From Baylisascaris procyonis (Eukaryota > Nematoda > Chromadorea > Rhabditida > Ascarididae): a stretch of 64,000 nucleotides of DNA. The DNA lies in assembly GCA_037389465.1 (NCBI GenBank), contig JAZARR010000193.1, positions 1,674,001 to 1,738,000 of the forward strand. The letters run 5' to 3'. The position numbers and the translations under genes are program-made. Of this stretch, positions 49,325-64,000 are shown in pieces (position 1 is the stretch's first letter; every line of letters begins with the position of its first letter). Below the pieces are notes generated by a model. It did no database searches. It saw only the letters and a program-made list of their open reading frames with translations, and had not been told where the DNA came from.

Positions 49325-52300
49325 AGTAATTCGAGTTTCACTTTCTCCTACCGTAAATCTACCGAAATGACCGATACAAATAGGTACACGTAGAAATTTA
49401 CATACTAATGTTTAGCATATGAATAGAAATTTATGAAAATAAATGAAAATTTTAAAGTTTTTATTGAATATTTCTTAGTGGGAATTTTTCTTAATTTAGT
49501 AGTTCTAGGAAGATAATCAACTTTTATTTCTATGAACCTGAAGTATCTATCCAAAACAAAATAACCACTCTTTTTTTATTATACATCTAAATAATTAAAA
49601 TTCAATTCATCATTTAGCAATGATGAATTAGTTTTTCAAAGGTTTTTTTTTCACTACCGATTAAGCATAGCCGATGTGAAAAATGTTAAGAAGTTGACTG
49701 AAATGCCAATATATCCCCTACTAGAAACTCTCTCATCTTACAATCGTAATCTATCTGCTTATCAACGATTTTAAAAGAGAAAAAAATTTATAGTAAAATA
49801 TATTTGACTTAATTTTTAAAAATTCTTTCGTTTGCTAATCTAATTCGCGCTAAAAAATCTATCTAATTTCTCTTAATTATTTTTTTTTCACATTTTTTTC
49901 TCTCATTTCTTATTGGATACTTAGCTGTCATTTGCATAAAATTGTTAATTTCGCTCTTTTTTTTTTCAAAAAATGTTTAAAAAAAATATCTCTTTTCATA
50001 TGGTAATGACGTAAAACCTTAAGTGAAAATGCAAATTTATTGAGAATAAATTAATTGCTTAGGGTTTAGCATTCGGGCTTTGACATTTTTCTAAAGGTTA
50101 CAAGTGCAAAATAAATCTCTTTAAAATCGCAAAAAAAAATGCTCAACATGTTGCTAGGATTCATCCATTATTTTCTTGCATTATGCAAATGTTTTATTCA
50201 TTATCGCATTAATTCGTCTCATTTTTGAGTCGATTTATTCATTGAAATCCTATTTTAGTCCACTTTATCGTTCATTTATTTAGGCGAATAATATAGAAAT
50301 ATCTCTGATATACAGCATGCAGAGGTCTTCTCATTCCTCGATGCTATGCCTCCAGAATACCTTCGTATGTCCTTCTCCTCCCCCCTTCCCACCCATTACT
50401 CTTTGAAAAAAAAATGTGAATAGGTTAGGAGGTAAGTGAAAGGAATAGAGGGAAGGCACATGCATTTTTCTTGACTAGTGCTAAACGGATAATATAGATA
50501 ATCCTGCCCGTTCTTGACGATTTAATGTGACCAAAATAGACGACAATTGCGAAGTTACTCTTGCCCGCCCATTCCCTCTCGTCTCTTATTCTCTAATCAT
50601 TACCAACGCCTAAATATCTACACTTAAGAGCGATGTCACTTCTCAATTTTATCAGTTTTTGACAACCATCTGTCAATTTATTTAGATGCATTTCGGCTCA
50701 AAATATAATACCTAAGTCGTTGTTAAAACTTCGTTAAAAATAGTAATTCGGTAATATAAAATTTCACTGTAATATGTCTGTTATGCTAAATGGAACACAG
50801 TGATCTTCGTTTATTAGTCTCCATTCGCATCAATTTTTTGAATCCTCTTTGATAAAAAAAATTCCATGAAAGTGTTTAATTCTCTTCATATCGGTTAATA
50901 AGCCCGATGAACTTAATATAGTTACCTAACCTGCTTGTGTAGGTTATCTATATGTTGTTTCCTTTTTCCTTTAAAAAAAATTTGTTCATTTTCAAAATAA
51001 TATTCAGCTATTTATTTACTTTTATATTATTATAATATTATAATATTACTATGTGCATTATAGCAATATTATATTAATATTAATTTGATTATTTAATTTA
51101 ATGATTGATTTTATATTATTGTATTTATTCTTCGATATTTATTTCTTTCGTCAATTATTTCATGTCGTTTCATTTATGTTGAAACCATATGTTTGACAAG
51201 TTTTAAGCATAAACTAAAACAAAAAGGAAAACATATTAGAAACATTGATGCATTATGTTTTTTTTTTTTTGCATTTCCGAACATCGTTAAATGATTGATT
51301 ATCTAGACATCGGTTAACGAAAAATGAATTTATGAAAGAAAAAATTCTTTTTTTTTAAACTTTTGACAAGTTGAAAACGACTGAGAAGATTGAATTTTTT
51401 TGAAAGCTGAGCGTTTTAGGTTTTAGCTTTTGGATTATGAATACTTAACTTCACGTTTATAAGTGATAATTTTGAGCTTATCAATTGATAAGCACTGATA
51501 AGACTTTGGTTTATATAAAATAGCGAATTTCACTTTCAATGTTTTATGTGATCGATAGAAAAGCACAAAACGGTGAACGTTGAATCTTTATAGTGAATAT
51601 AAAAAAAAAAAACTAATCGAAAATCTTTCGCGTATTTTTATAAAATTGAGCGGAAAAAAAAGAAGATAAAAGAGCCAATTTAAGTGAATAATTCACACAA
51701 TATGAAATAGCTTTCAATGAGCAAAATATATTCAATAATAGTGAAATTTTCTTCTTTTCGCATTGAGTCTTTATGCGCATAGTATTTTATATTCGTTTAT
51801 TGCAATATTTTCAGCCTACTGCAAAATTCGCACTCTAATTTTTGCAAATTTGCAATGCGCTCCATAAAATCCCCCATATGACAAATTGAAAAAAAATTTA
51901 CCAAGAACATAAGCTTGTTTTTTTTTTCAATGAGATAATTCTAAAAATCGAGGTTGAAAATATTTTTCTTCAATTCAACGTAAAAAAATTTTCATCATAA
52001 ATAAATATTGCTCATAGATTATAAAATATATCAGAAATTTTTGAGAAATATTTTTATATTTTCCTTTAAATAATTGATTAGCAATAGAAATTCTCTATTT
52101 AAAAAATTCTTTTCTCTAACAAATTGGAATATTTGTAGAAATCTGATTTAGAAAATTTTTTTGCGATCTTTGATCATTGATAATCGGAATTGAAGGTGAG
52201 AAAACGAAATGAAATTCGATGAATAATGCAACTTTCATTGCTATAGCTTTGGCGGATCATGAGGTCAACAGACAGACAAGCAGACAACAGACAGACGCAT

Positions 52301-52799
52301 ACGCAATACACATAGACATATGACACTATCATAATGCGCTATTTGAAAAGTTTATAAAACGCATAAAAAACCTTTTTCATAGTTCCTACGGATTTTAATA
52401 AATGAAAAATTATGCAGATATTCTATTAAAAAAAAGAGAAGATTTCGACGAAAATTATTGTATTTTATAGAATATCTAATGAAATATTTTAATTACAATA
52501 ATGAAATCATTTCAGGAGTACATATTTGAAACATCTATTTTTGAAGATTCCATAGAATTCATAAAAAAAGTGAAAAAAAAAGAAGAAAAACAACGCACTC
52601 GAAATCGAAGTTTTCCAATCGGTGCTTCAGCATATGGAATACCACGAAATATCTGCATATAATTGTCGCCAATTTTATAGATTTTTCCACGAATTAATCC
52701 TTGTTCCACCCATACAGAGCGTGATTTTTCCAAATTTTGTGCATTACTATTTAGTAATTGCATAAAAAAGAGAGTAATAAATATGAGTGAAGATTGCAT
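32245..52799 (-). CDS. Membrane-anchored type-B carboxylesterase
   Basis: Alpha/beta-hydrolase that splits carboxylic esters, probably outside the cell or in a secretory lumen. Fourteen phase-consistent exons: 52599-52799, 45719-45880, 40481-40646, 39212-39400, 38064-38281, 37705-37800, 37432-37558, 37035-37188, 36567-36627, 35879-36071, 35046-35235, 33704-33793, 32542-32677, 32245-32394. They give 710 aa. Residues 1-20 form a signal peptide. Seen motifs: FRGIPYAEAP (51-60), Cys88 and Cys112 of the usual first disulfide, EDCLFLNV, oxyanion HGG (137-139), nucleophile GESAG with Ser223, Glu381 in GVAKSE, and His543 in FHGLDHAF. The triad is complete, so activity is expected. Five N-glycosylation sequons lie at 331, 397, 425, 433 and 603. 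A membrane helix spans about 671-692, with a short basic tail. Intact Ser and His argue against gliotactin or neuroligin-type inactive members. The physiological substrate cannot be told. Confidence 0.95.
35011..35070. repeat. Tandem 30-bp duplication across a splice donor
   Basis: Copies at 35011-35040 and 35041-35070 match at 26 of 30 positions. On the esterase strand the second copy is the last 25 bases of exon 11 plus its GTAAG donor. The first copy lies inside the intron and carries a GTTAG pseudo-donor at the same place. The first donor keeps phase into exon 12. Reading on to the distal copy gives a TAA at once. Confidence 0.9.
36203..36330. repeat. 7-bp tandem repeat (AATAAAT unit)
   Basis: About 18 near-perfect copies of a seven-base AATAAAT unit, in the esterase intron between exons 9 and 10. 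It makes repetitive Tyr-Leu-Leu-Phe-Ile open frames on the minus strand that are not genes. Confidence 0.95.
37611..37702. repeat. Imperfect triple repeat next to esterase exon 6
   Basis: Three copies of a GAAAAGATAGAAA unit followed by a variable AAATAA stretch, at about 37611-37641, 37642-37676 and 37677-37702. The array ends two bases from the exon 6 boundary, so it fills most of the 146-bp intron on the donor side. Confidence 0.75.
43195..43293. repeat. AAAT tetranucleotide repeat with short TA run
   Basis: About 21 units of AAAT with one GAAT and one CAAA variant, followed by about seven TA units. It lies in esterase intron 2. Confidence 0.97.
44037..44098 (+). repeat. G-rich tract, quadruplex-prone
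   Basis: Eleven consecutive G, then GGTGGTGAGGG, GGAGGGTGGGGGAG and a further run of nine G. At least five runs of three or more G lie within 62 bp, on the strand opposite to esterase transcription. It is extreme for an AT-rich genome. Confidence 0.9.
46636..46712 (-). mobile_element. tRNA-derived SINE-like copy A
   Basis: Read on the minus strand, a box-A-like segment GTCTCAGTGGCAGAGC is followed by TCGCCCGGTAAACC and a box-B-like GATGGTTTGCACCCAT that can form a T-arm. A GTGGACAA junction and an A/T-rich tail follow. About 40 bases from TCGCCCGG through GGACAA align without gaps to the copy at 57205-57246, and most differences are transitions. It is not a functional tRNA: acceptor ends do not pair and the T-loop is altered. 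Confidence 0.65.
46871..47152 (+). CDS. Hypothetical 93-residue open frame nested in esterase intron 1
   Basis: Open from after a TAA to TAG. The first part is hydrophobic (SIGTLLVFMGLFYSYS), followed by a hydrophilic stretch with DEEAMTIASHVKDDVNRI. An internal ATG at 46913 could start it. No splice sites or family were identified. It could be an exon on the opposite strand, a transposon remnant or chance. Confidence 0.2.
   Translation, partial: AFAVSNSIGTLLVFMGLFYSYSSSIPRVDEEAMTIASHVKDDVNRINRFDSRQQSPQSLESKKLRIIVGGQWSISVNVEQLVVKINEMKNYRI
47544..47621. repeat. TA microsatellite in esterase intron 1
   Basis: About 78 bp of perfect alternating TA. It produces Ile-Tyr frames on the minus strand that are not genes. 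Confidence 0.98.
49220..49325 (+). mobile_element. Second copy of the retroposon 3' tail
   Basis: Shares the string GTGGAAGCGAT.TGAAGAGAC, then ATTC.TAATGAATG, and an AAATAAAT tail with 23050-23156. The frame ends DKWKRCEETFIRNECYVD and a stop, paralleling SRWKRYEETCIPNECSFK in the other copy. It is inserted in esterase intron 1, antisense to the gene. The 5' part is missing. Confidence 0.65.
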
Positions 52800-54105
52800 A
52801 ACGGTTGATCTAATGAAGAGCTTGTGGTAAGTGAAGAGGCTAAGGGGCGAAACGTTGCAGAAAAGCGCATACAGAGGCTATGATGAGGGAATTTCTAGCT
52901 AAAGCAATAGCAACTGTCTATTTCACGACGAACACGCAGCTCTAGCGTACGGCCCGGCTGCCTCATCTCCAACTGTTCACGGAGTAGGGTCGAGTCCTCA
53001 TCACTTCATTGATGCCAAGTGAATTGAGCGCTTTGTGCTCTCAATTATATAATTACTTTGATCGACAAATAAAAAGTAAGTAAATAAGTAAGTAAGCAAG
53101 TAACTAAGTAGGTAAGTAAGTAAATAAGTAAGTAAGTAAATAAGTAAGTAAGTAAATAAGTAAGTAAGTAAGTAATCATCATTCCCATAAATTATCAAAA
53201 TTAAATCATCAAATGAAAAAAAAAAAACGCGAAAAGTTGCTTGCAATAAATAGAATATATTAAGCATTTATACATTTACATTTATGAATGATTTTTTAAA
53301 TATAATTGAATATTTGAATAATTTTATAACGCATTGTAAAGAGTGCAAATAAATGAATATTTTTGACATGTCTAGAATTTCTTTTAGAAACTTCCAGTTT
53401 AACAACAAAACTTCAGTTGGGGATGTTTGAGTCATTAACTATAGAAATCGTAATTAAGCCATTACCCTCTCCTTCAAAATAAACTTGCGCCGTTACCTGA
53501 AGACTACCCTGCGGGAATTACAGATGTTACTAAATGGATAAAGGGTTCGACACGTGGATGTTCGATCGCATCTTAGAGGACATATTATCAAATATGGCAT
53601 TCAAAGGCTCTCATAATATGTTACGATAAAGAAAAAAGCTTTGAACGAGAAAATTTTCTTTCAGAGAAAACGATTCTACTCACTACTTTCAATCAATATC
53701 GCATTTTCGGTGTTTAAAATTTTCCCTCCTTTTTTTCCCACCACTTTATTGCTATTAGCCACCCTATCCTACTTTCTTCATCTTTTATCTACATCAGATA
53801 TTTCTATTTATTTCTCTTCTTTAAAAAAAAAAATCATAGAAAATGATGTCACCATTGCATTTCAATGAGATTGCAAAGAAAAAAAAAAAAATTAGCGCGC
53901 TCCTATTTCGAGCCAAAAACACCACTCTTTTTTTTTTTTTGCAAATGAACTTGCAAAATGAATTTGTAATTATTATTGCTTCGACCGGAAATGAGTTCAT
54001 TATTCGACGATCTAGTTCAACATTCTTCTAAATTCATTTGAATAAGAAAAAAAAAAATTTTTTTTTTTAAATTTTAGGTAAAAAGTGAAGAATTTGTCTA
54101 CATTT
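52800..54105. promoter_or_regulatory. Divergent intergenic region, putative shared upstream region
   Basis: The esterase starts leftward at 52799 and the candidate gene at 54106 starts rightward, so 1.3 kb should hold both promoters. No defined TATA or initiator element can be claimed in DNA this AT-rich. The left half holds the GC-richer repeat described below. The right half is T- and A-rich and ends in TTTAAATTTTAG, a possible trans- or cis-splice acceptor. Confidence 0.35.
52905..53175 (+). mobile_element. tRNA-like retroposon candidate with TAAG-repeat tail
   Basis: A GC-richer head contains CAGCTCTAGCGTACGG and a box-B-like AGGGTCGAGTCC at 52986-52997, typical of RNA polymerase III promoters. 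It is followed by a hairpin AATTGAG...CTCAATT at 53022-53046 and about 100 bp of TAAG/TAAA tetranucleotide repeat from 53074 to 53175. Head plus simple-repeat tail is the usual SINE design. It is only weakly similar to the other tRNA-like pair. It lies 100-370 bp upstream of the esterase ATG. Confidence 0.45.
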
Positions 54106-58360
<4,255 letters not shown>

Positions 58361-58915
58361 ATGAAATGAACATAACGATCGAATCTATTAATGACGGGTT
58401 TTAAATATATTCCTTTTTTTTTATTTTATTGATAGTATTATTGTTGAATTGTCTAGATCTATTTCATTAAGAAATTCTTTTCAACTCGATTTGTTTGGAA
58501 TTAAACTTAAATCTATTGGTTTTATTTAAATTTCAATTTTAAGTTTACTGCTAAATTTCAACGAATAAAAATGTATCGCTTTAGCTATTTATTGCTTTAA
58601 AAAAGGACTTGAATTGATTAAATTTTGGGAGAATTTTTTAAAAAACTTAGAGCGTATTTTCAAAAAAAAACTTGCTTAGCATTTATAAACAAAATGTTTT
58701 ATATGACACATTATATTATTTATTCATACATATAGATTGTATATTTTATTACTTGCATTAATCGTTATTCAATATGTATTATCGATTATCCCCACTTTTA
58801 TCCTCGACGACTTCTGGAGGTCTTTATTCATGATTTGTGATTTCAAACTTGATCACTCTTTATGCATAAGTGAGGAAAAAATATTGATTAATTGGTTGCT
58901 TTGGAAGGTTTGTAT

Positions 58916-58917
<2 letters not shown>

Positions 58918-58954
<37 letters not shown>
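58918..58954. repeat. TA microsatellite
   Basis: About 37 bp of alternating AT. Confidence 0.95.
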
Positions 58955-58957
<3 letters not shown>

Positions 58958-60472
58958 CCCTTTTCCCTCTCCTTTGAAATTTTTCCCATAGTTCCATTTT
59001 TCTTTATTTCCTTAATCACGTAGATTGTCTATTTTCTATATCAGCATCAACTGCTTCATTCGTATTATTGTTAATATTAATACTGTTGTTTGTAAATAAA
59101 TAATATCGCTAAGATAAATTTTGCAATGAATGTACTGCATTATTATTTTTTTTGCATATTATAAAAATTGAACAAATGGAAGAATAAAATTACTCTAAAA
59201 ATTTTAAAGAATCTCATATTTATATTGATGATTGAAGAAATAATTGAAAATATTTTTTTAAATTAAAAGTTTCTCGAAAAATCTCTAATTGTTGAGTATT
59301 TCTTATCAATTTGATTATTTCCGCTACTTTTTTTAAGTCGAATAGTATTAACAATTATCAATTCATCTAGCATATCCATAGATCTACTAATATCCTGAAG
59401 GAGAATTTTTTAAGGAAAAATAAAAAAAAATTTGCAAAATAAAACAAATCTCGACAATAGAAGTATGAATGATTTTCTGGTAGAAATCGATTGATCTGCT
59501 CATTAAGATCAATATTGAAAAAAGATTGGAAATAAACTTACTTAAGAATTTGGTTTTGATAAGAGTGCATACTAACTTTGAATGGGGAACAAAATAATTG
59601 AACGTGCAAATAAATAAACAAATAAATTTGCATAAAACGTCTTTATTGAATAATTTTCACTCTCGAAAATACAGACAACATATAATAAATTCGAAAATTA
59701 GTGGAATCGAGTTGAATCGAGTCGATCAAACAGCTATCCGCTTATTCCCTTTCTAATAGATAAGCATAATAAACGAAGTATATGTATACGATCTATGAGG
59801 GATACGACGATATATATCAATAACAATTTTTCAACGGATAAACGAAATAAATCCGCACTGCATATACAATAGACCAAATGAGAGCGTGTAAAGCATGACA
59901 TGACATAAGCGCCATCTCCAATTTTACCAATTAAGCTATACTTTTAGATTGTAATCTCAATCCCGTTCAAGAAATATTTGACTGAATTTTTTTTTTAAAT
60001 TATGCGGAAAAAAATTTCCTCATTGCTCAAATATTTGTTCCATGTTATGTATATTCAAATTTTCGCTGTATGCAAATTTTCGTAATAAAAAAATATTTTT
60101 GGTAAAAAATTTCGTTTAAATGCTTTATAAAAAGTGGAAGGGGATTTTTGGTATTTTCTGCAGATGACGTCATTTCATTTAGCTATAAAGACGCTTTAAT
60201 ATCGAAAAGAAAGTTACTTCCATTAAAAGACAACTCAATATCGATTCAACAATGTGAGTCGTTAGATAGGTGTAAAAATTTGCATAGATATAACCTTTTC
60301 AACGAAATAAAAGAAAGAATAATCTTGTTATAATCGTCAACAAAACAAAATTGCTTTAAAGCATCGCATAAATGGACAAAACTTAATTGCCATGAGAACT
60401 TAAATTCAATAAAACAATTGTTTGATATTCCAATTTTTAAATAAAAAAGATATTTCACTCAAGACTTCGACT

Positions 60473-60560
60473 AAATCCGGAAAAAATTCCGTTTAAATCC
60501 AGAAAAAGTTTCGCTTAAATCCGGGAAAATTTCCGCTCAGATCCGGATAAAAATTTCGAT
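60473..60560. repeat. Minisatellite, four 22-bp units
   Basis: Consecutive units at 60473-60494, 60495-60516, 60517-60538 and 60539-60560, each close to AAATCCGGAAAAAATTCCG plus three bases. Within each unit ATCCGG and TTCCG are near-complementary around an A-run, so units can pair with themselves. The CG steps are unusual in this AT-rich spacer. Confidence 0.85.
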
Positions 60561-61580
60561 TATTTCCGATTCTATGATCTTCCAGTTCAAGCAAACAAAA
60601 CTGAGCAAAATTTATAAAATTTTTATTATGGTGATAAAATATATGTTTTTCTTTTTCACATTTAAACCTCAAATTTATGATCATTTTTAAGCGATTTTTT
60701 TTTGTCTTTCTAATAACGTTTACAGATTCTTTAAGCAAGATGCTACTTACTTCTTCACCTCAAATTCAGGGTAAGTAGTTAACATCTAAGCAGTAGGTAA
60801 CATTTTTACACTGTATTTTATACGGTAATAGGGCTAGAGAAACATACCGTAGAAGAGACGAAATAAAACAATCAGTGATGCTAGAGAAAAATCAATTTCC
60901 TACTTTTCGACAACGATATTCAAGATAAACGTAGAAAATATTTACATTTTACATTGGCATATTTGAATGGCAAATATCATATAAATTTTCCTAATCATTT
61001 CTAATAATATATCGATGAAAAAATTTTAAAAAAAAATTAAAAATTTTTCAAAAAAAATCCGATAAAATATATCGAAATTTTTTTTCATAAACGATCAATA
61101 AAACTATAGAAAACTATCGTAATTTAGCAACATATATCTATGTTCATAAATCGAAAATTTAGCTAAAATCACTTTCGTTCGCCTATTCAACAACTGTAAA
61201 AAAATGAATAAAATTATAAATAATGCACAACAATAATAAAAATTCCTTTCGAATTTAATTGCATAAGTTCAGGTAAACGAATTGTGTTAGTTCTTTAGAC
61301 AACAAAACACATTAATTTTTTCATGTATTTTCTTATCAATTTTGAGTTTTTTAAAATAATTTACTATAATTTTATTTATTTCAACTATTTCGATACAAAA
61401 ATATTTAAATTTCGATTTCATTATTTCCTACCTCAAAATCGATGAGATTTAAAAAAAGGATCGAAAAATAGGAATGAACTAAAAGGGGAACTTTTGATGG
61501 CTCGTTGCAATAATAGTAACAATTGTTTGATTGCTATAACTAATAAATGTTCGCATATTTGAGGAGCATTTCTGTAGAGA

Positions 61581-63959
61581 TCATTTACCGGCGATAAGAG
61601 ACCTGAAAATTTTTATTTTCATTTCTAAAATTTTTCGTATTTTTTCATATTTTTCATAAATATACACAAAATTTTTATGAGATATTTTCAAAAATTTATA
61701 TTTTCAAATTTCGGTAAATTAAAATTTTGCTTCAATCGTTTCAAAAGTAAATCCCAAAAATGGAAGAGGTGAATGATGAAATGAATAATGCTTTCACAAT
61801 ATTGATTTTTTTTTTTTTTTTTGAATGAATGGATGAATTGAAAAACAAATGCAGAAAAAAAAAATTTCATTTTATTAGCGAAGATAAATTTTCGAAATGA
61901 ATCATGTAAAAATTTAAATATTAGAGAAAATAATAGATGAAACTTACATAGTTGTTGATGTGAAATCAGTGGCGCTATTACCAAAAATTGGTGGTGTGTT
62001 ATATGAGATACGACTCGTTACGCCTAATTGATAGTCACTTGCTGTTGGACTTGTCGGATGCGCACTTACTGAAACATATTACGATTAAATAATAAAGAAG
62101 TCTAATTGTTTTTTTTTCCTTGAATTTTTATGTTGAAAAAGAAGTGTTAATAAAAATTCTCATGATTAGAAAATATTACCAAAAGCAAAATAATATGAAC
62201 AACAAAATAAAAAAAGATTATTGATAATATTAATATTTATTAATTAAGATTAATTAATATAAATGCTTTAACAATACGCAAACAATACATGAAATCATGA
62301 AAGAGGATCGATTTACTGGAAAAATTCTTCGTAGAGGAGTGAAAATTTTCAATAAAAAACTAATTATTACTTAAAAACAGATTTGTATTCACGGAGTCAT
62401 AACTGAGTTCGAAAGAGTAACGAATAGCTCAAGTTTAGGCTGATATCAACTTATCTATACCACAAAACTATTCGATTTTATGAATAAATTCAGTTTATCT
62501 TAAACTTAAACAAACGCATCTATCATAGCAATCAACGTCAAAAAATTCTAAGTGAACTTTACGAAATATGAATCAAAACTGAAATAGATTCCCGGGATAG
62601 GGGATGTGGGAGGGGGAGGGGGAAAGGGAATTTTTATGAAAAGTATTCTTCCCACCAAACGATTATCATCGAAGCTGATAAAATTCATGGCCGTCGAATG
62701 TGATTTAAAACACCTAAATATATAATTCATCAATAAAAATAAATAATATTTGCAAAAATTAAACGAGTAGGAAAAGTTACTTCAAAATTATATAAATATT
62801 TTATAAATATTTCACTTACCAACATCTTCGGGGTTAATATTTCTACCCGCAATGAGTGATGCATGCCATTTGCTTAATTCACGCTTTTGTTGCTCATATC
62901 GCTCTCTTTCACTGTAATATTTCATAAATTTATCGTAAAATATTTCGTAAAAAAATTTATCAAAGCATTTGATACCTTTTGATCATAGGGAATTCTAAAC
63001 TTACCTATTCTCTAGCATTAAAGAATCATCAAAAATAAACGCTTACTTCTCAAACTGAAGCAGTAATTCAGGCCGATAAAGCAATATTACAAAATAATTT
63101 AGAAAGGATTATATACAGATTGTCAGCCTACAAGATATTCAGTAAAGCATAATAATGCGAGATATAAAGATTTATTTTCTAAATTTCAATAGTAAGCATG
63201 GGACGATATTACGAAGTTACTATTATGAAATTATTACAAAGTTGTAAAGCAACTTGAAGCAATGAGTGATAATCTTCAATAAATTATGCTCTACCCATAA
63301 TAAATAACAATAAATCAAAATTAAGTTCCCTGTTATTAATGGAGGCATTCGTTTAACATTTTTGAGGAACAATAAGGCATCGTCCTTCACGTCAAATAAA
63401 ATTTACTATAGCTTAAAATTCAAAAAAAAAAAATCGGCTTGATAACAGTTATTTCTTAAAAGTTTTGGGTGAACCCAAAAAAGAGATGTTATAAACACAC
63501 TATAGAGATATGTGATTGAAGAACGCGACATTGCATTAGATAATATTTAAAAGCGTATTTGGTAGATCATATACTTATGAAGCTGAGCGAGTAACTAATA
63601 ATAAGGAATATGCTCATTTCACAATACACCTTACTAATAAATTCTTTGAAATTAATGCTGAGTTTGATGATCTCATAGTAATTATAAATCTATCATAGAA
63701 GTTTAATAGAAAAAAATCGTCGAATAAAACTTCAAAACGAACATTTCGCATATTTTTTGATATTGTTCAAATGTGATATGCTCTCCAGGATGCCATTCAG
63801 CATATTCGACAGCCGTCATTTCATCGGGATATGTGAACACCGCCGGAGGAGTTGAAACAAAATCGATTTTCGATGCCTACAACATTATACCTACAATACT
63901 GTTAAAGAGCGCTTCACAAGGTACGGTAGATGTTTCAGAAATTTGACTGATCTCATCGC
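61581..63959 (-). CDS. 3' part of an unrecognised multi-exon gene
   Basis: Five exons in phase, from the 5' side: 63925-63959 (after CTTTTAG, donor GTACCT), 63743-63876, 62820-62911, 61948-62068 and 61581-61602 ending in TGA. They give 133 residues and the gene continues beyond the right edge. Intron sizes are 48, 831, 751 and 345 bp. Order of content: a Ser/Thr-rich stretch (DEISQISETST), STPPAVFTYPDEM and EYAEWHPGEHITFEQYQ, a charged probable coiled coil (ERERYEQQKREL), WHASLIAGRNINPEDV, a flexible Ser/Thr/Pro segment (SAHPTSPTASDY) and a short end, TMSLIAGK. All four junctions keep phase with good splice sites, so the gene is real. I do not recognise the family, and the Ser/Thr-rich soluble tail suggests only an intracellular scaffold-type end. 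Confidence 0.75.
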
Positions 63960-64000
63960 CTAAAAGCTTATCATCATCTTATTATCAAGAAGATATCCTG

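Larger units (their letters stand above)
45881..52598 (-). other. Esterase intron 1 (6.7 kb)
   Basis: Separates the signal-peptide exon from the rest of the enzyme. It contains a tRNA-derived retroposon copy near 46636-46712, an open frame on the opposite strand at 46871-47152, a TA tract at 47544-47621 and a retroposon tail at 49220-49325. No alternative esterase first exon was found. Confidence 0.85.
58361..61580. other. Non-coding spacer between convergent genes
   Basis: About 3.2 kb between the plus-strand candidate gene and the minus-strand gene. Contains a TA tract at 58918-58954 and a 22-bp minisatellite at 60473-60560. Short frames at 60148-60333 and 60493-60738 have no support. Confidence 0.6.

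Noticed and set aside
53001..53267. 88-codon minus-strand frame with Leu-Leu-Thr-Tyr repeats
   Set aside because: Translation of the TAAG tail of the retroposon candidate.

Overview
The window is nuclear DNA from an invertebrate, most likely a nematode. It is very AT-rich, exons are short and separated by large introns, acceptors often follow the nematode T-rich pattern (TTTTCAG, TTTGCAG, TTTATAG), and the recognisable proteins resemble worm orthologues. There are no bacterial operons, ribosome binding sites, CRISPR arrays or integrated prokaryotic elements. Because nearly all genes are split, the real genes had to be assembled by following reading phase across GT..AG junctions.

Layout. (1) 1-2064: unassigned DNA with two long TA microsatellites. 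(2) 2065-5396, plus strand: complete four-exon gene for mitochondrial ribosomal protein L23 (158 aa). (3) 6634-18244, minus strand: complete eight-exon AGC protein kinase of the PKA/PRKX class (337 aa), convergent with L23. (4) 18245-32244: about 14 kb of mostly non-coding DNA. It holds a partly resolved plus-strand gene of unknown function (20298-21745), several exon-like fragments, and a GC-rich retroposon tail at 22836-23156. (5) 32245-52799, minus strand: complete 14-exon type-B carboxylesterase (710 aa) with signal peptide, full catalytic triad and a C-terminal membrane anchor. Its first two introns total about 11.8 kb and carry repeats. (6) 52800-54105: upstream region between the esterase and a divergent plus-strand gene, with a tRNA-like retroposon candidate ending in a TAAG repeat. 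(7) 54106-58360, plus strand: candidate small gene with one membrane segment and a charged helical C-terminus, incompletely resolved. (8) 58361-61580: non-coding, with a 4 x 22 bp minisatellite. (9) 61581-63959, minus strand: 3' part of an unrecognised gene (five exons, 133 residues seen) whose 5' end lies beyond the window.

The assigned genes have unrelated jobs: mitochondrial translation, cAMP-type kinase signalling and ester hydrolysis at a membrane. Nothing suggests that they form one system. The less ordinary content is structural: a duplicated splice donor in the esterase that could give a soluble form, a related pair of decayed tRNA-derived retroposons, a shared retroposon 3' end present twice, a long intronic hairpin, and unassigned genes.
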